This document shows, piece by piece, positions 1 through 5,881 of a stretch of 6,180 nucleotides of DNA; the first letter of the stretch is position 1; each line of letters opens with the position of its first letter. Made by a program: the position numbers and the translations under genes. Under the pieces are notes generated by a model that worked only from the letters and a program-made list of their open reading frames with translations, was not told where the DNA came from and did no database searches. Source of the DNA: Limisphaerales bacterium (GTDB lineage: Bacteria; Verrucomicrobiota; Verrucomicrobiae; Limisphaerales; UBA11358). The stretch covers positions 5,294 to 11,473 of the forward strand of contig PLZL01000242.1 in assembly GCA_003152145.1 (NCBI GenBank), given 5' to 3'.

Positions 1-1178
1 CCGCCGAGCGACATGATGTTCGAGCTGATGCCCTGCCCGAACATGACGAGGAATGAAATCAGCACCGCGACCGGCAAAATGATGATTGCCACCAGCGCGC
101 TTCGCAGGTGCAGCAGAAAGGCGAGGCACACGAGCGCGACGACGATGCTTTCTTCCAGCAATTTTTCTTCGAGCGTTTTGACCGCGCGGTCAATGAGTGC
201 GGTGCGGTCATAAACGACGGTGACCTTCACGTCCGGTGGCAGCGATTTCATCGCCTGGTCCAGCCGCTGCTTCACGTCCTCGATGACCTTGCGGGCATTC
301 GCGCCGTAGCGCACCACGACGATGCCGCCGACGGTTTCGCCGTCGCCGTTCAGGTCGCTGATGCCGCGGCGCATGTCCGGGCCGAACTGGATGTTCGCCA
401 CGTCGCGCAGCAGGATGGGCACGCCGTTTGCACCGACGCCGACGGCGACTTTTTTCAAGTCGTCGAGACTTTGGATGTAGCCCTTGACGCGCAGGATGAA
501 TTCGCGCTCGGAAAGTTCGAGCGAGCGCCCGCCGACTTCGCCGTTGCTGCGTTCGATGGCCGTGCTGACGTCCTTCAACGCCAGGTTGTAGGCGCGCAAT
601 TTCGTCGGGTCCACCGTTACCTGATATTGCTTCACAAAACCGCCAACAGATGCGACCTCCGACACGCCCGGCACGGCGGTGAGTTGATATTTCAAATACC
701 AGTCCTGGATGGAACGCAGGTCGGCGAGGTTGCGGTTCGTGGAATTGATGGAATACATGAACGCCCAGCCGACACCGGTGGCATCCGGGCCGAGCGTCGG
801 TGTGACGCCCTTGGGCAATTGTCCGCTGATGCTGCTCAAGTATTCGAGCACCCGGCTTCGCGCCCAGTAAGGATCGGTGCCGTCGTCGAAAATGACATAG
901 ACGAACGAGTAGCCGTAGAACGAGTAACCGCGCACCACTTTCGCGCGCGCAACGGAAAGCATCTTGGTCGTGATGGGATAGGTGACCTGGTCCTCGATGA
1001 TATTCGGAGCCTGTCCTTCCCACGGCGTATAAATGATGACCTGCGTGTCCGAAAGGTCGGGGATGGCGTCGAGCGGGATGTTGCGCACCGCGTAAACGCC
1101 GCCGAACACCAGCACCACCGTTGCCAGCATGACGATGAACTTGTTCTTGAGCGAAAAATCTATGATGCGTTGGAGCAT
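1..1178 (-). CDS. cusA: CusA-type heavy-metal (Cu/Ag) RND efflux pump, N-terminal part, cut by the window edge
   Basis: Inner-membrane proton-driven RND pump that exports Cu(I)/Ag(I) through the adaptor and outer-membrane channel. I translated the minus strand from the ATG at 1178: 392 complete codons with no stop, running off the window, against about 1,030-1,080 residues for the family. Seen: start MLQRIIDFSLKNKF, first membrane helix about residues 14-30, then PLDAIPDLSDTQVIIYT (35-51), GQAPNIIEDQVTYP (55-68), DGTDPYWARSRVLEYL (99-114), LGPDATGVGWAF (129-140), EVASVGGFVKQYQV (174-187), MRRGISDLNGDGE (269-281), and helices 2-3 at about 343-381. The last residues, NIMSLGG, contain Met389, which by hand alignment matches Met391 of the E. 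coli CusA methionine relay. These motifs match CusA/heavy-metal RND rather than the drug-type AcrB branch. The start is fixed by homology; no Shine-Dalgarno is seen upstream. It lies 165 bp after the adaptor gene, across a repeat-rich spacer. Cu/Ag specificity is inferred; the remaining C-terminal two thirds is outside the window. Confidence 0.96.
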   Translation of the reverse strand, partial: MLQRIIDFSLKNKFIVMLATVVLVFGGVYAVRNIPLDAIPDLSDTQVIIYTPWEGQAPNIIEDQVTYPITTKMLSVARAKVVRGYSFYGYSFVYVIFDDGTDPYWARSRVLEYLSSISGQLPKGVTPTLGPDATGVGWAFMYSINSTNRNLADLRSIQDWYLKYQLTAVPGVSEVASVGGFVKQYQVTVDPTKLRAYNLALKDVSTAIERSNGEVGGRSLELSEREFILRVKGYIQSLDDLKKVAVGVGANGVPILLRDVANIQFGPDMRRGISDLNGDGETVGGIVVVRYGANARKVIEDVKQRLDQAMKSLPPDVKVTVVYDRTALIDRAVKTLEEKLLEESIVVALVCLAFLLHLRSALVAIIILPVAVLISFLVMFGQGISSNIMSLG

Positions 1179-1186
1179 ATTTTTGA

Positions 1187-1324
1187 AATGACGAATGACG
1201 AAACTCTAATGACTAAAGATTGACGAAGCCCCAATGACGAAACGGCAGCGGTCTCGCGTTTGGCTTTTTTGACATTCGTCATTGGGAATTCTTTCGTCAT
1301 TCGGATTTAGGAATTAGTCATTGC
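1187..1324. repeat. Intergenic AATGACGAA-type repeat cluster with nested inverted arms, between cusB and cusA
   Basis: The 165-bp spacer is built largely from variants of AATGACGAA/AATGACTAA. One orientation occurs at 1187-1203 (two tandem units), 1207-1217, 1220-1227 and 1231-1242. The opposite orientation occurs at 1275-1284, 1292-1302 and 1312-1322. Two perfect 12-bp inverted pairs are nested: 1192-1203 with 1292-1303, and 1230-1241 with 1275-1286. The transcript could therefore fold into a long interrupted hairpin. No T-tract follows on either strand in a terminator position. I recall similar repeats between genes of Verrucomicrobiota; their function is unknown to me. Here the element sits inside the operon, immediately ahead of the pump start codon. 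Confidence 0.8.
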
Positions 1325-1343
1325 TTCTTTTGAAGCTTGGCTG

Positions 1344-3188
1344 CTATTTCGCTTCGTCGTTCACCGGCACCAAATCCATTCCGCACTTCGGACATTGGCC
1401 GGGTTTGTCGGAAATCACGTCAGGATGCATCGGGCAGAAATAAAGTTGTTTTGCCGCCGGCTTTGTGCTGGAAGCAGAATTGGTATTCGACGGCGGCGCA
1501 TTCGTGGTTGCGTCCGGCGGCGACATGACAGGAATCAACGTCATGCCGCAGATCGGGCATTTGCCGGGTTTGTCCGAATGCACGCTGCTGTGTTCCGGCA
1601 TCGGGCAGGTGTAGTAAAGCACCTTGCCGCCGGGTTGAAGCTGCTTGAGTTCATTGGGTGTCACCGGCACGAGGGCCATGCCGCAAATCGGACAGTTGCC
1701 CGGATGATCGTAGGTGATGGAAACGTGAGCCGGCATCGGGCAGACATAGACCACGCCTCTATTTTCCGCGTTGGTTGATGAAGTTTGCCCCACTCCGTTC
1801 GTGTTGGGTGGCGTCGCGGCTTCAGTCGTGGCGCTCGTCGGCCCGCGCATTTTTTCAATCGCCTCGCGCAACTGGCTTTCCGAATCCAGCATGAACTGGC
1901 CGGACGTGACCACACGCTCGCCCTCCTGCAAACCGCTGACGACTTCATACATGTGGTGTTCGGATTCCGGGCCGAGCACGACCGCGCGCGGATCGAATTT
2001 GCCGCCGGGCAACGCGACGAAGACGGTGTTCTTCTCTCCGCTGCGCAGCACCGCCGAATCCGGCACCAGCACCACCGAAGGTTCCAGTTCAGAGGCGATT
2101 TGCACCGAGACGAACATGCCGGGCTTCAGGAAATAGCCGGGATTTTCAAATTCCAGCCGCACCTTCGCCGTTCGTGTTTTTTCGTCCACATCCGGATAAA
2201 CGTAGGTGACGCGCCCGCGAAACTCACGGTCGGGCAGCGAGGAAAGCTTGACCGTCGCCTCCTGGCCAAGCTGGACGTAAGGCAGGTCCTGCTCGTAAAT
2301 CTGCGCGAAAACCCAGACGACACCGAGGTCGGCCAGCCGGTAAAGTTTCATGCCCGCGTCCACCATCTGGCCTTGCACGATGTTTTTTTCGATCACGAAG
2401 CCGTCCATCGGGGCGAGAATCTGCAGCGTCTTGCGCGACTCGCGGTTTTTTTCCAACTCGGCGATTTGCCCGTCCGAGATGTCGTAGAATTTTAATTTTC
2501 CCAACGCCGCCTCGCGCAACGCCGACGCGCTGGTATCGTTCGAGGAATTCAAGACCGCCAGATACTCGGCCTCGGCGCTGTAAATGTCCGGCGAATACAC
2601 TTCAAACAGCGGCTCGCCGCGATGCACCAGTTGGCCAGTGGCGTCCACGTCCAGTTTTTCAATCCAGCCCTTGAACTTGGTCGTCACGTCCGCCAGCGCC
2701 GTTTCGTTGTAATCAATCGTGCCGACGGTGCGGAGGGTTCGGCGCAGCGGACCGCGCGCGATTTCCGTTGTCTGAAGGTTCATCATCTGGATCGTCGCAG
2801 AATCAATGGCGATGGCGGACGATGCCTCGGCTGCCTGGTCTTCATACACCGGCACCATGTCCATGCCCATGCTGTCTTTGGCCGGCACCGGGCTGGTCTC
2901 ACCCAGCTTCATGGACGATTTGTAGAACTTGACCTTGTGAATGCCTGCCGTGGCGGCACCGGCCGACTTGTGAACCGGTTCAAGTTTCATGCCGCAAATC
3001 GGACAGTTGCCCGGATGATCCTGGATGATCCACGGGTGCATCCCGCAGGTGTAGAACGTCTTCCCGGGTGAAGGGGCGACGGTGTTGGTTGAGTCCGGTT
3101 TGCTGGAAGTGTCGGCGGCGAACGCGCCCAAGCCAGCCGCCGCAACCAGCAGCGTCCAGACGAAAATCAGTTTCAATTTCGTGTTCAT
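1344..3188 (-). CDS. cusB: CusB-like RND periplasmic adaptor with four HMBD heavy-metal-binding modules
   Basis: Periplasmic membrane-fusion protein that links the CusA-type pump to the outer-membrane channel and probably hands over metal. Length is 614 residues, against roughly 400-500 for simple CusB proteins. Seen in order: signal peptide 1-24 ending GAFA|AD; HMBD at 46-72 (YTCGMHP...HPGNCPICGM); a degenerate Met-rich segment at 84-117 (SPVPAKDSMGMDMVPVYED) like that of many CusB adaptors; beta-barrel/lipoyl/hairpin core at about 125-430 (GWIEKLDVDATGQLV, LFEVYSPDIYSAEAEYL, LAPMDGFV, GQMVDAGMKLYRLADL, YPDVDEKTRTAKVR, FLKPGMFV, VPDSAV, SGLQEGERVVTSG); then HMBDs at 480-509, 526-554 and 583-609, joined by Thr/Asn/Pro/Ser-rich linkers. 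Start choice: an in-frame ATG at 3308 would add 40 residues that bury the signal peptide and translate a palindromic repeat, so 3188 is preferred; there is no clear Shine-Dalgarno at either. It lies 129 bp after cusC. Metal identity (Cu/Ag) is inferred from domains and partners. Confidence 0.95.
   Translation of the reverse strand: MNTKLKLIFVWTLLVAAAGLGAFAADTSSKPDSTNTVAPSPGKTFYTCGMHPWIIQDHPGNCPICGMKLEPVHKSAGAATAGIHKVKFYKSSMKLGETSPVPAKDSMGMDMVPVYEDQAAEASSAIAIDSATIQMMNLQTTEIARGPLRRTLRTVGTIDYNETALADVTTKFKGWIEKLDVDATGQLVHRGEPLFEVYSPDIYSAEAEYLAVLNSSNDTSASALREAALGKLKFYDISDGQIAELEKNRESRKTLQILAPMDGFVIEKNIVQGQMVDAGMKLYRLADLGVVWVFAQIYEQDLPYVQLGQEATVKLSSLPDREFRGRVTYVYPDVDEKTRTAKVRLEFENPGYFLKPGMFVSVQIASELEPSVVLVPDSAVLRSGEKNTVFVALPGGKFDPRAVVLGPESEHHMYEVVSGLQEGERVVTSGQFMLDSESQLREAIEKMRGPTSATTEAATPPNTNGVGQTSSTNAENRGVVYVCPMPAHVSITYDHPGNCPICGMALVPVTPNELKQLQPGGKVLYYTCPMPEHSSVHSDKPGKCPICGMTLIPVMSPPDATTNAPPSNTNSASSTKPAAKQLYFCPMHPDVISDKPGQCPKCGMDLVPVNDEAK
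1677..1709. repeat. 33-nt exact direct repeat, copy 1 (in the second HMBD of cusB)
   Basis: This stretch is identical base for base to 2988-3020. On the coding strand both encode the D-H-P-G-N-C-P-I-C-G-M part of an HMBD module. The other HMBD copies in the window (cusB modules 3 and 4 and the small protein at 4685-4996) differ at several bases in the same region. Confidence 0.9.
2988..3020. repeat. 33-nt exact direct repeat, copy 2 (in the N-terminal HMBD of cusB)
   Basis: Identical to 1677-1709, 1.3 kb away in the same gene and the same orientation. It covers the cysteine pair of the N-terminal HMBD. The identity ends abruptly on both sides: 1676 versus 2987 and 1710 versus 3021 differ. 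Confidence 0.9.
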
Positions 3189-3206
3189 AAAATTTTGGCG
3201 TTTCAC

Positions 3207-3281
3207 CGTAGCGGTGTCTCGGCAGAGCGCCGCCAATTTCGGAAAATGGAAGAATCCGGCTTTCTGCCGAAAGCCGCTACG
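3207..3281. repeat. REP-like imperfect palindrome between cusC and cusB
   Basis: Outer arms CGTAGCGG (3207-3214) and CCGCTACG (3274-3281) are perfect inverses. Inner arms TCGGCAGA (3219-3226) and TCTGCCGA (3263-3270) are also perfect inverses, separated from the outer arms by 4 and 3 unpaired bases. A competing small hairpin, CGGCTTT/AAAGCCG (3257-3263 with 3270-3276), uses one side. The element fills most of the 129-bp cusC-cusB spacer and lacks a T-tract, so it is not an intrinsic terminator. I recall closely similar TCGGCAGA/CGCTACG palindromes dispersed in Verrucomicrobiota genomes, but cannot confirm copy number here. Confidence 0.75.
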
Positions 3282-3317
3282 ACCGTTTTGCAAAGGTCTT
3301 GATTTCATAAAATCATT

Positions 3318-4670
3318 TCAGTCATGAGGGTTGTTCGACAAAAGCGGCGCGTTCGCCGGCGGCACGCCGGCGACCATGAGCGACAAATCAGCCAAAGCAA
3401 TCTGGTGTTCCGTGCGGGCTTCGGCGGCTTCGAACTGCAAATCCAGCAGCATCCGTTCCGCGTCCGTCAAACTGGAAAAATCCATCGTGCCGGCGCGATA
3501 ACCGGCACGGACGATATCCAGTGATTGACGCGCCTGCGGAATGAGTTTGTCCTCAATCAATGCGAGGTTGCGGCTGGTCTCGCGGTAGGCAAACGACTTT
3601 TCGGCGAAATTAACAGCCAGGTCAATCTGCGCCGCCTTCAGCCGCGACTTTGCCGCCAACTCGTTTGCTTTCGCGTGCGCGATTTCTGCCGCGAGCTTGT
3701 CGCGCCAGAGGGGCAGCGTCATGCCGGCTTGCGGCCAGTAGAATGGCGGGGCGTAAACATCGGCGGACAGGCCCGCGTTGAAATCCGGCACGCGTTCCTT
3801 GTAGGCCACCGCGATTCCGGCTTCGGCAGCACGCACTTCGGCTTCCATCGCCTTGAGTTGCGGGTTGTGCTCGAACGCCACGCGAAGCAGCTCGTCGGCA
3901 TCGAGATTTTCCTGGCTCATTTCAAAATGTGCGGGCGTGCGTGGATTGGGCTGCTCCGGCGTCAAACCCAGCGCAGCCTTGAAATTTTCCAGCAGCGACC
4001 GGCGCGAATCCTCCAGATTGGCAAGGTCGGTTCGGACCCGGTCGCGCTCGCTTTGGACCCGCAGCGCGGCCGACAACGTCGCCCTGCCCGCCTCGTTTTG
4101 CGCGCGGACGACGCGCTCCTGATTTTCGAGCAGCGAAAGCGTCTCGCGCTTGAGTTGAAGCTGTTCATCCAACAGGCCGAGTCGGTAATAAGCGCGCTTC
4201 AGATTGAACGCGGCCTGCAACACGGCGCTTTCAAACGCAAAATATTTGCCTTCGCTTTCGGCGGCGGCAACCCCGGCGCGGGTCTTGAGTTTTCCGGGGC
4301 CGGGAAAGTTCCAGGCGAGTCCCGGCATTAGTGATGTGAGGGTGTCCTGAATGTAAGCCTGAAGTGTCAACTGCGGATCCGGCAGCGAGCGCGTCACCGT
4401 GATGTTCTCGACGGACGCCGACCAGTCGTAAAACGCCGCTTCGACCGGCGGTGAGTTCAGGAGCGCGAACGCGAGGAAATTACTGAGGCTCGAATCCGGC
4501 GTCAGTTCGGGCAGGGCCGGGCGGCTGTTGGCGGGCCGGTATTGGCCCGTGACCGCGCCGAAATCGTGTCGCGCCTGCTTTTCGCCCGGGGTCTGGACAC
4601 CCCGGCAGCCGGCGAGCATCAGCACGCTGGCGACGAACAGCACGGCAAACATCATCGTCTTCGGCCTCAT
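3318..4670 (-). CDS. cusC: CusC/TolC-family outer-membrane efflux lipoprotein
   Basis: Outer-membrane channel component of the tripartite metal pump; the family forms trimers with a beta-barrel and a long periplasmic alpha-helical tunnel. Length is 450 residues, normal for the family. Seen: lipoprotein signal with lipobox LAGC and acylated Cys22; two homologous outer-membrane efflux halves, the first around 60-235 (SLPDPQLTLQAY, then PGPGKLKTRAGVA) and the second around 258-435 (HNPQLKAMEAEVRAAEAGIAVAYKERVPDF, MTLPLWRDKL); long amphipathic helices at 145-230 and 325-430; and the RAGYRAGTMDFSSLTDAERMLL stretch (388-409) typical of the second half. The start at 4670 gives the lipobox signal and has a good ribosome site; the longer version from 4718 would overlap the upstream gene. 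It lies only 14 bp downstream of the small HMBD gene, so co-transcription is very likely. The name cusC rests on neighbours; by itself it is a general OEP protein. Confidence 0.94.
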   Translation of the reverse strand: MRPKTMMFAVLFVASVLMLAGCRGVQTPGEKQARHDFGAVTGQYRPANSRPALPELTPDSSLSNFLAFALLNSPPVEAAFYDWSASVENITVTRSLPDPQLTLQAYIQDTLTSLMPGLAWNFPGPGKLKTRAGVAAAESEGKYFAFESAVLQAAFNLKRAYYRLGLLDEQLQLKRETLSLLENQERVVRAQNEAGRATLSAALRVQSERDRVRTDLANLEDSRRSLLENFKAALGLTPEQPNPRTPAHFEMSQENLDADELLRVAFEHNPQLKAMEAEVRAAEAGIAVAYKERVPDFNAGLSADVYAPPFYWPQAGMTLPLWRDKLAAEIAHAKANELAAKSRLKAAQIDLAVNFAEKSFAYRETSRNLALIEDKLIPQARQSLDIVRAGYRAGTMDFSSLTDAERMLLDLQFEAAEARTEHQIALADLSLMVAGVPPANAPLLSNNPHD

Positions 4671-4675
4671 AAAAT

Positions 4676-4682
4676 CTCCCTC
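4676..4682 (-). promoter_or_regulatory. Shine-Dalgarno of cusC (GAGGGAG)
   Basis: GAGGGAG lies 5 bases upstream of the ATG at 4670 and immediately after the stop codon of the HMBD gene. It supports 4670 over the longer in-frame start at 4718. It is the only convincing Shine-Dalgarno in the operon; the other starts follow A/T-rich sequence. Confidence 0.7.
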
Positions 4683-4684
4683 GC

Positions 4685-4996
4685 TTACTGGCATCCGCCG
4701 CCGCCCGTGGAACAGCAACCGGGCAGCGCCGCTGACGGTTTGTTCGTGCTCATGGCCGCCGGCGGGGTGTTGGTCCCAGCCTTGGTATCATAAACCGGCA
4801 CCAGATTCATGCCGCAAATCGGGCAGGCACCGGGCTTGTCGGATTTGACGGACGGGTGCATCGGGCAGGTGTAGCAAAGGATTTTGCGGCTGGCGGAGAC
4901 AGTGTCACCCGCGACTGCACGATCCGTGGCAACCCACACGGCGCTGCCGCCCAGGGTTGAGGCCAGGGCGATCATCAATATTGTTTTGGTTTTCAT
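4685..4996 (-). CDS. Small exported HMBD heavy-metal-binding protein (candidate periplasmic metallochaperone)
   Basis: 103 residues. Seen: basic start MKTKT, hydrophobic segment about 6-22 (signal peptide or anchor, probable cleavage near AVAG at 27-30), one HMBD at 42-68 (YTCPMHPSV, DKPGACPICGMNLVPV), then a Pro/Thr/Asn-rich linker and a Cys tail LPGCCSTGGGGC (Cys94, Cys95, Cys101). The HMBD pattern CPMHP...CPxCGM supplies Cys, Met and His ligands and is known from the ends of CusB adaptors, Cu P-type ATPases and stand-alone periplasmic proteins. It directly precedes cusC by 14 bp. In E. coli the periplasmic Cu/Ag chaperone CusF is encoded between cusC and cusB; no CusF-like gene is present here, so a delivery or buffering role is a reasonable inference. 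The domain call is firm, the role is not. There is no Shine-Dalgarno; the ATG follows ATAATTT. Confidence 0.9.
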   Translation of the reverse strand: MKTKTILMIALASTLGGSAVWVATDRAVAGDTVSASRKILCYTCPMHPSVKSDKPGACPICGMNLVPVYDTKAGTNTPPAAMSTNKPSAALPGCCSTGGGGCQ

Positions 4997-5144
4997 AAAT
5001 TATCGTTTGTTTCAATTTTAGGTTGCCGCTGTTTGTGCGCAGACGGGCCATTTCATGAACAGTTCACGGGCACAAAATTCCGTGGAGCGAACGCGACCCA
5101 CAGTGTCCGGCTCAAGGCACACCGCGGGCGTGGAAATGGGAAAA
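4997..5144. other. Intergenic spacer with a small palindrome (5056-5066)
   Basis: 148 bp between the Cys-rich gene and the HMBD gene. I see no gene. TGAACAGTTCA at 5056-5066 is a perfect 5+1+5 palindrome, possibly an operator half-site pair but short enough to be chance. On the minus strand CTAAAAT and GATAAT boxes lie just before the HMBD start, but no matching -35 box is seen, so an internal promoter is not supported. Confidence 0.4.
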
Positions 5145-5483
5145 TCAGATGAGCCGGGCGCAGTCCCGCGCGTAAAGCGGCGCGCGGGCGGTCATCGAAG
5201 ACAATGTGGAATGGGAAAAAATCGAATCCGACAGATTGGCCGGCAGAGTCCAAATCAAGTCACTGGAAGCGAGAAGCGAAAGGTGGCTCTGATTGCCGGT
5301 TTGCGACGGGACAGCCGGCTTGGACTGTGAATCGGGCGATGATTTCCCCTTGCAGCAAGGCATTTCACCACCGTGCCGGCAGCAGGCGCGGACCTGCTTG
5401 ACACACGACGACGGCGTTTGCGCGAGCAGGAACGGAGTTCCCATCAGCAGCAGGCTGCAAACAATGGCCAGCGTCGTTTTCAT
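5145..5483 (-). CDS. Exported Cys-rich protein of unknown function
   Basis: 112 residues, no family recognised by me. Seen: classical signal peptide MKTTLAIVCSLLLMGTPFLLAQ (1-22, split at about LLA|Q), then a Cys cluster with Cys27, the pairs Cys34-Cys35 and Cys43-Cys44 (ACCRHGGEMPCCKGK), a low-complexity Ser/Pro/Gln linker (48-66), a hydrophobic SLLASSDLIWTLP stretch (69-81), and the end APLYARDCARLI with Cys108. The CC...MPCC arrangement with nearby His37 and Met41 looks suited to soft-metal thiolate binding, which is an inference. It lies 56 bp after the YHS-like gene and 148 bp before the HMBD gene in the same orientation, so it is probably part of the metal operon. Reality as a gene is supported by the good signal peptide, the position in the series and the absence of an alternative frame with a signal. 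Shorter in-frame starts would lose the signal peptide. Confidence 0.82.
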   Translation of the reverse strand: MKTTLAIVCSLLLMGTPFLLAQTPSSCVKQVRACCRHGGEMPCCKGKSSPDSQSKPAVPSQTGNQSHLSLLASSDLIWTLPANLSDSIFSHSTLSSMTARAPLYARDCARLI

Positions 5484-5490
5484 GTTTTTA

Positions 5491-5529
5491 CCATAACACC
5501 ACCGGGCGTTTCCGCCGGACGGTTATTGG
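5491..5529 (-). promoter_or_regulatory. Imperfect hairpin directly upstream of the Cys-rich gene
   Basis: On the transcribed strand, CCAATAAC pairs with GTTATGG (one bulge) and CCGGCG pairs with CGCC(C)GG around a GAAA tetraloop, giving a roughly 39-nt stem-loop. It lies between the YHS-like gene and the Cys-rich gene, ending 7 bases before the ATG at 5483. No T-tract follows, so it is not a typical terminator. Because it covers the place where a ribosome site would lie, it could modulate translation or protect mRNA ends; this is inference. Confidence 0.35.
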
Positions 5530-5539
5530 CTTTTGCTTG

Positions 5540-5881
5540 TCAATTTTTGGCGTCCTTGGCCTTGGCCTCGGCGGCCTTGATGGTCTTCATGTAAGTGTCC
5601 GGGTCCTTCAGGAACTTCGGCTTGCACATCGGGCAGCAGAATTTGATTTCCTGGTTGATGCCCTTCGCCTTGTCTTGATAGATGAACACAATGGGCGGCC
5701 CCATGTCGCCGCCGAACTTGTCACCGGAAACAATGCACGTGTCGAGCGGATACGGCACGGGTTTGGAGGCAGCCACCGAATTCGTGCCGTCCTCGAGCGC
5801 GCTGGATGAAACGACGGTGAATGCCGCGGCGAGAACCAGCCCGCAAATCACGGGGCGGCAGATACGATTGAATAATTTCAT
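5540..5881 (-). CDS. Exported YHS/TRASH-like metal-binding protein, first gene of the operon
   Basis: 113 residues. Seen: basic start and hydrophobic signal segment (about 8-28, SSSA|LE a likely cleavage area), then a small domain with VPYPLDTCIVSGDKFGGDMG (43-61), a beta-strand-like PPIVFIYQDK, and EIKFCCPMCKPKFLKDPDTYM (78-98). The pairing of a first Cys49 with a C-C-x-x-C-K-x-x-F-x-x-D-P-x-x-Y block (Cys82, Cys83, Cys86) matches the YHS/TRASH metal-binding pattern, whose members include copper-linked proteins. The C-terminus is Lys/Ala-rich and charged. It is followed by two further small exported metal-binding candidates and the pump genes, suggesting periplasmic Cu/Ag binding or sensing. 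The start at 5881 is the ATG that gives the signal peptide. No Shine-Dalgarno is seen; the upstream sequence is A/T-rich. Confidence 0.88.
   Translation of the reverse strand: MKLFNRICRPVICGLVLAAAFTVVSSSALEDGTNSVAASKPVPYPLDTCIVSGDKFGGDMGPPIVFIYQDKAKGINQEIKFCCPMCKPKFLKDPDTYMKTIKAAEAKAKDAKN

Noticed and set aside
208..1023. Minus-strand 271-codon frame inside cusA
   Set aside because: Same strand but shifted frame relative to cusA; Arg/His-rich shadow without motifs.
108..1223. Long plus-strand open frame (371 codons)
   Set aside because: Lies antisense to cusA, which has unmistakable family motifs; the frame is rich in H, D, R, V and A as expected from the complement of GC-rich coding DNA and has no domain or signal.
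1230..1286. Intrinsic terminator between cusB and cusA
   Set aside because: The 12-bp stem has a 33-base loop and no T-tract after it on the transcribed strand.
1187..1324. CRISPR array
   Set aside because: Units are about 9-12 bp, irregularly spaced and in both orientations; no spacers of constant length.
1785..2495. Plus-strand 236-codon frame
   Set aside because: Antisense shadow of the cusB core.
3189..3308. N-terminal 40-codon extension of cusB from the ATG at 3308
   Set aside because: Would place the signal peptide at residues 41-64 and translate the palindromic repeat; the start at 3188 gives a normal secreted adaptor.
3525..4331. Plus-strand 268-codon frame
   Set aside because: Antisense shadow of the outer-membrane channel gene; no recognisable features.
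4671..4718. N-terminal 16-codon extension of cusC from 4718
   Set aside because: Overlaps the HMBD gene, displaces the lipoprotein signal, and ignores the good Shine-Dalgarno at 4676-4682.
5055..5330. Plus-strand 91-codon frame
   Set aside because: Antisense to the Cys-rich gene and the spacer; no signal or family features.
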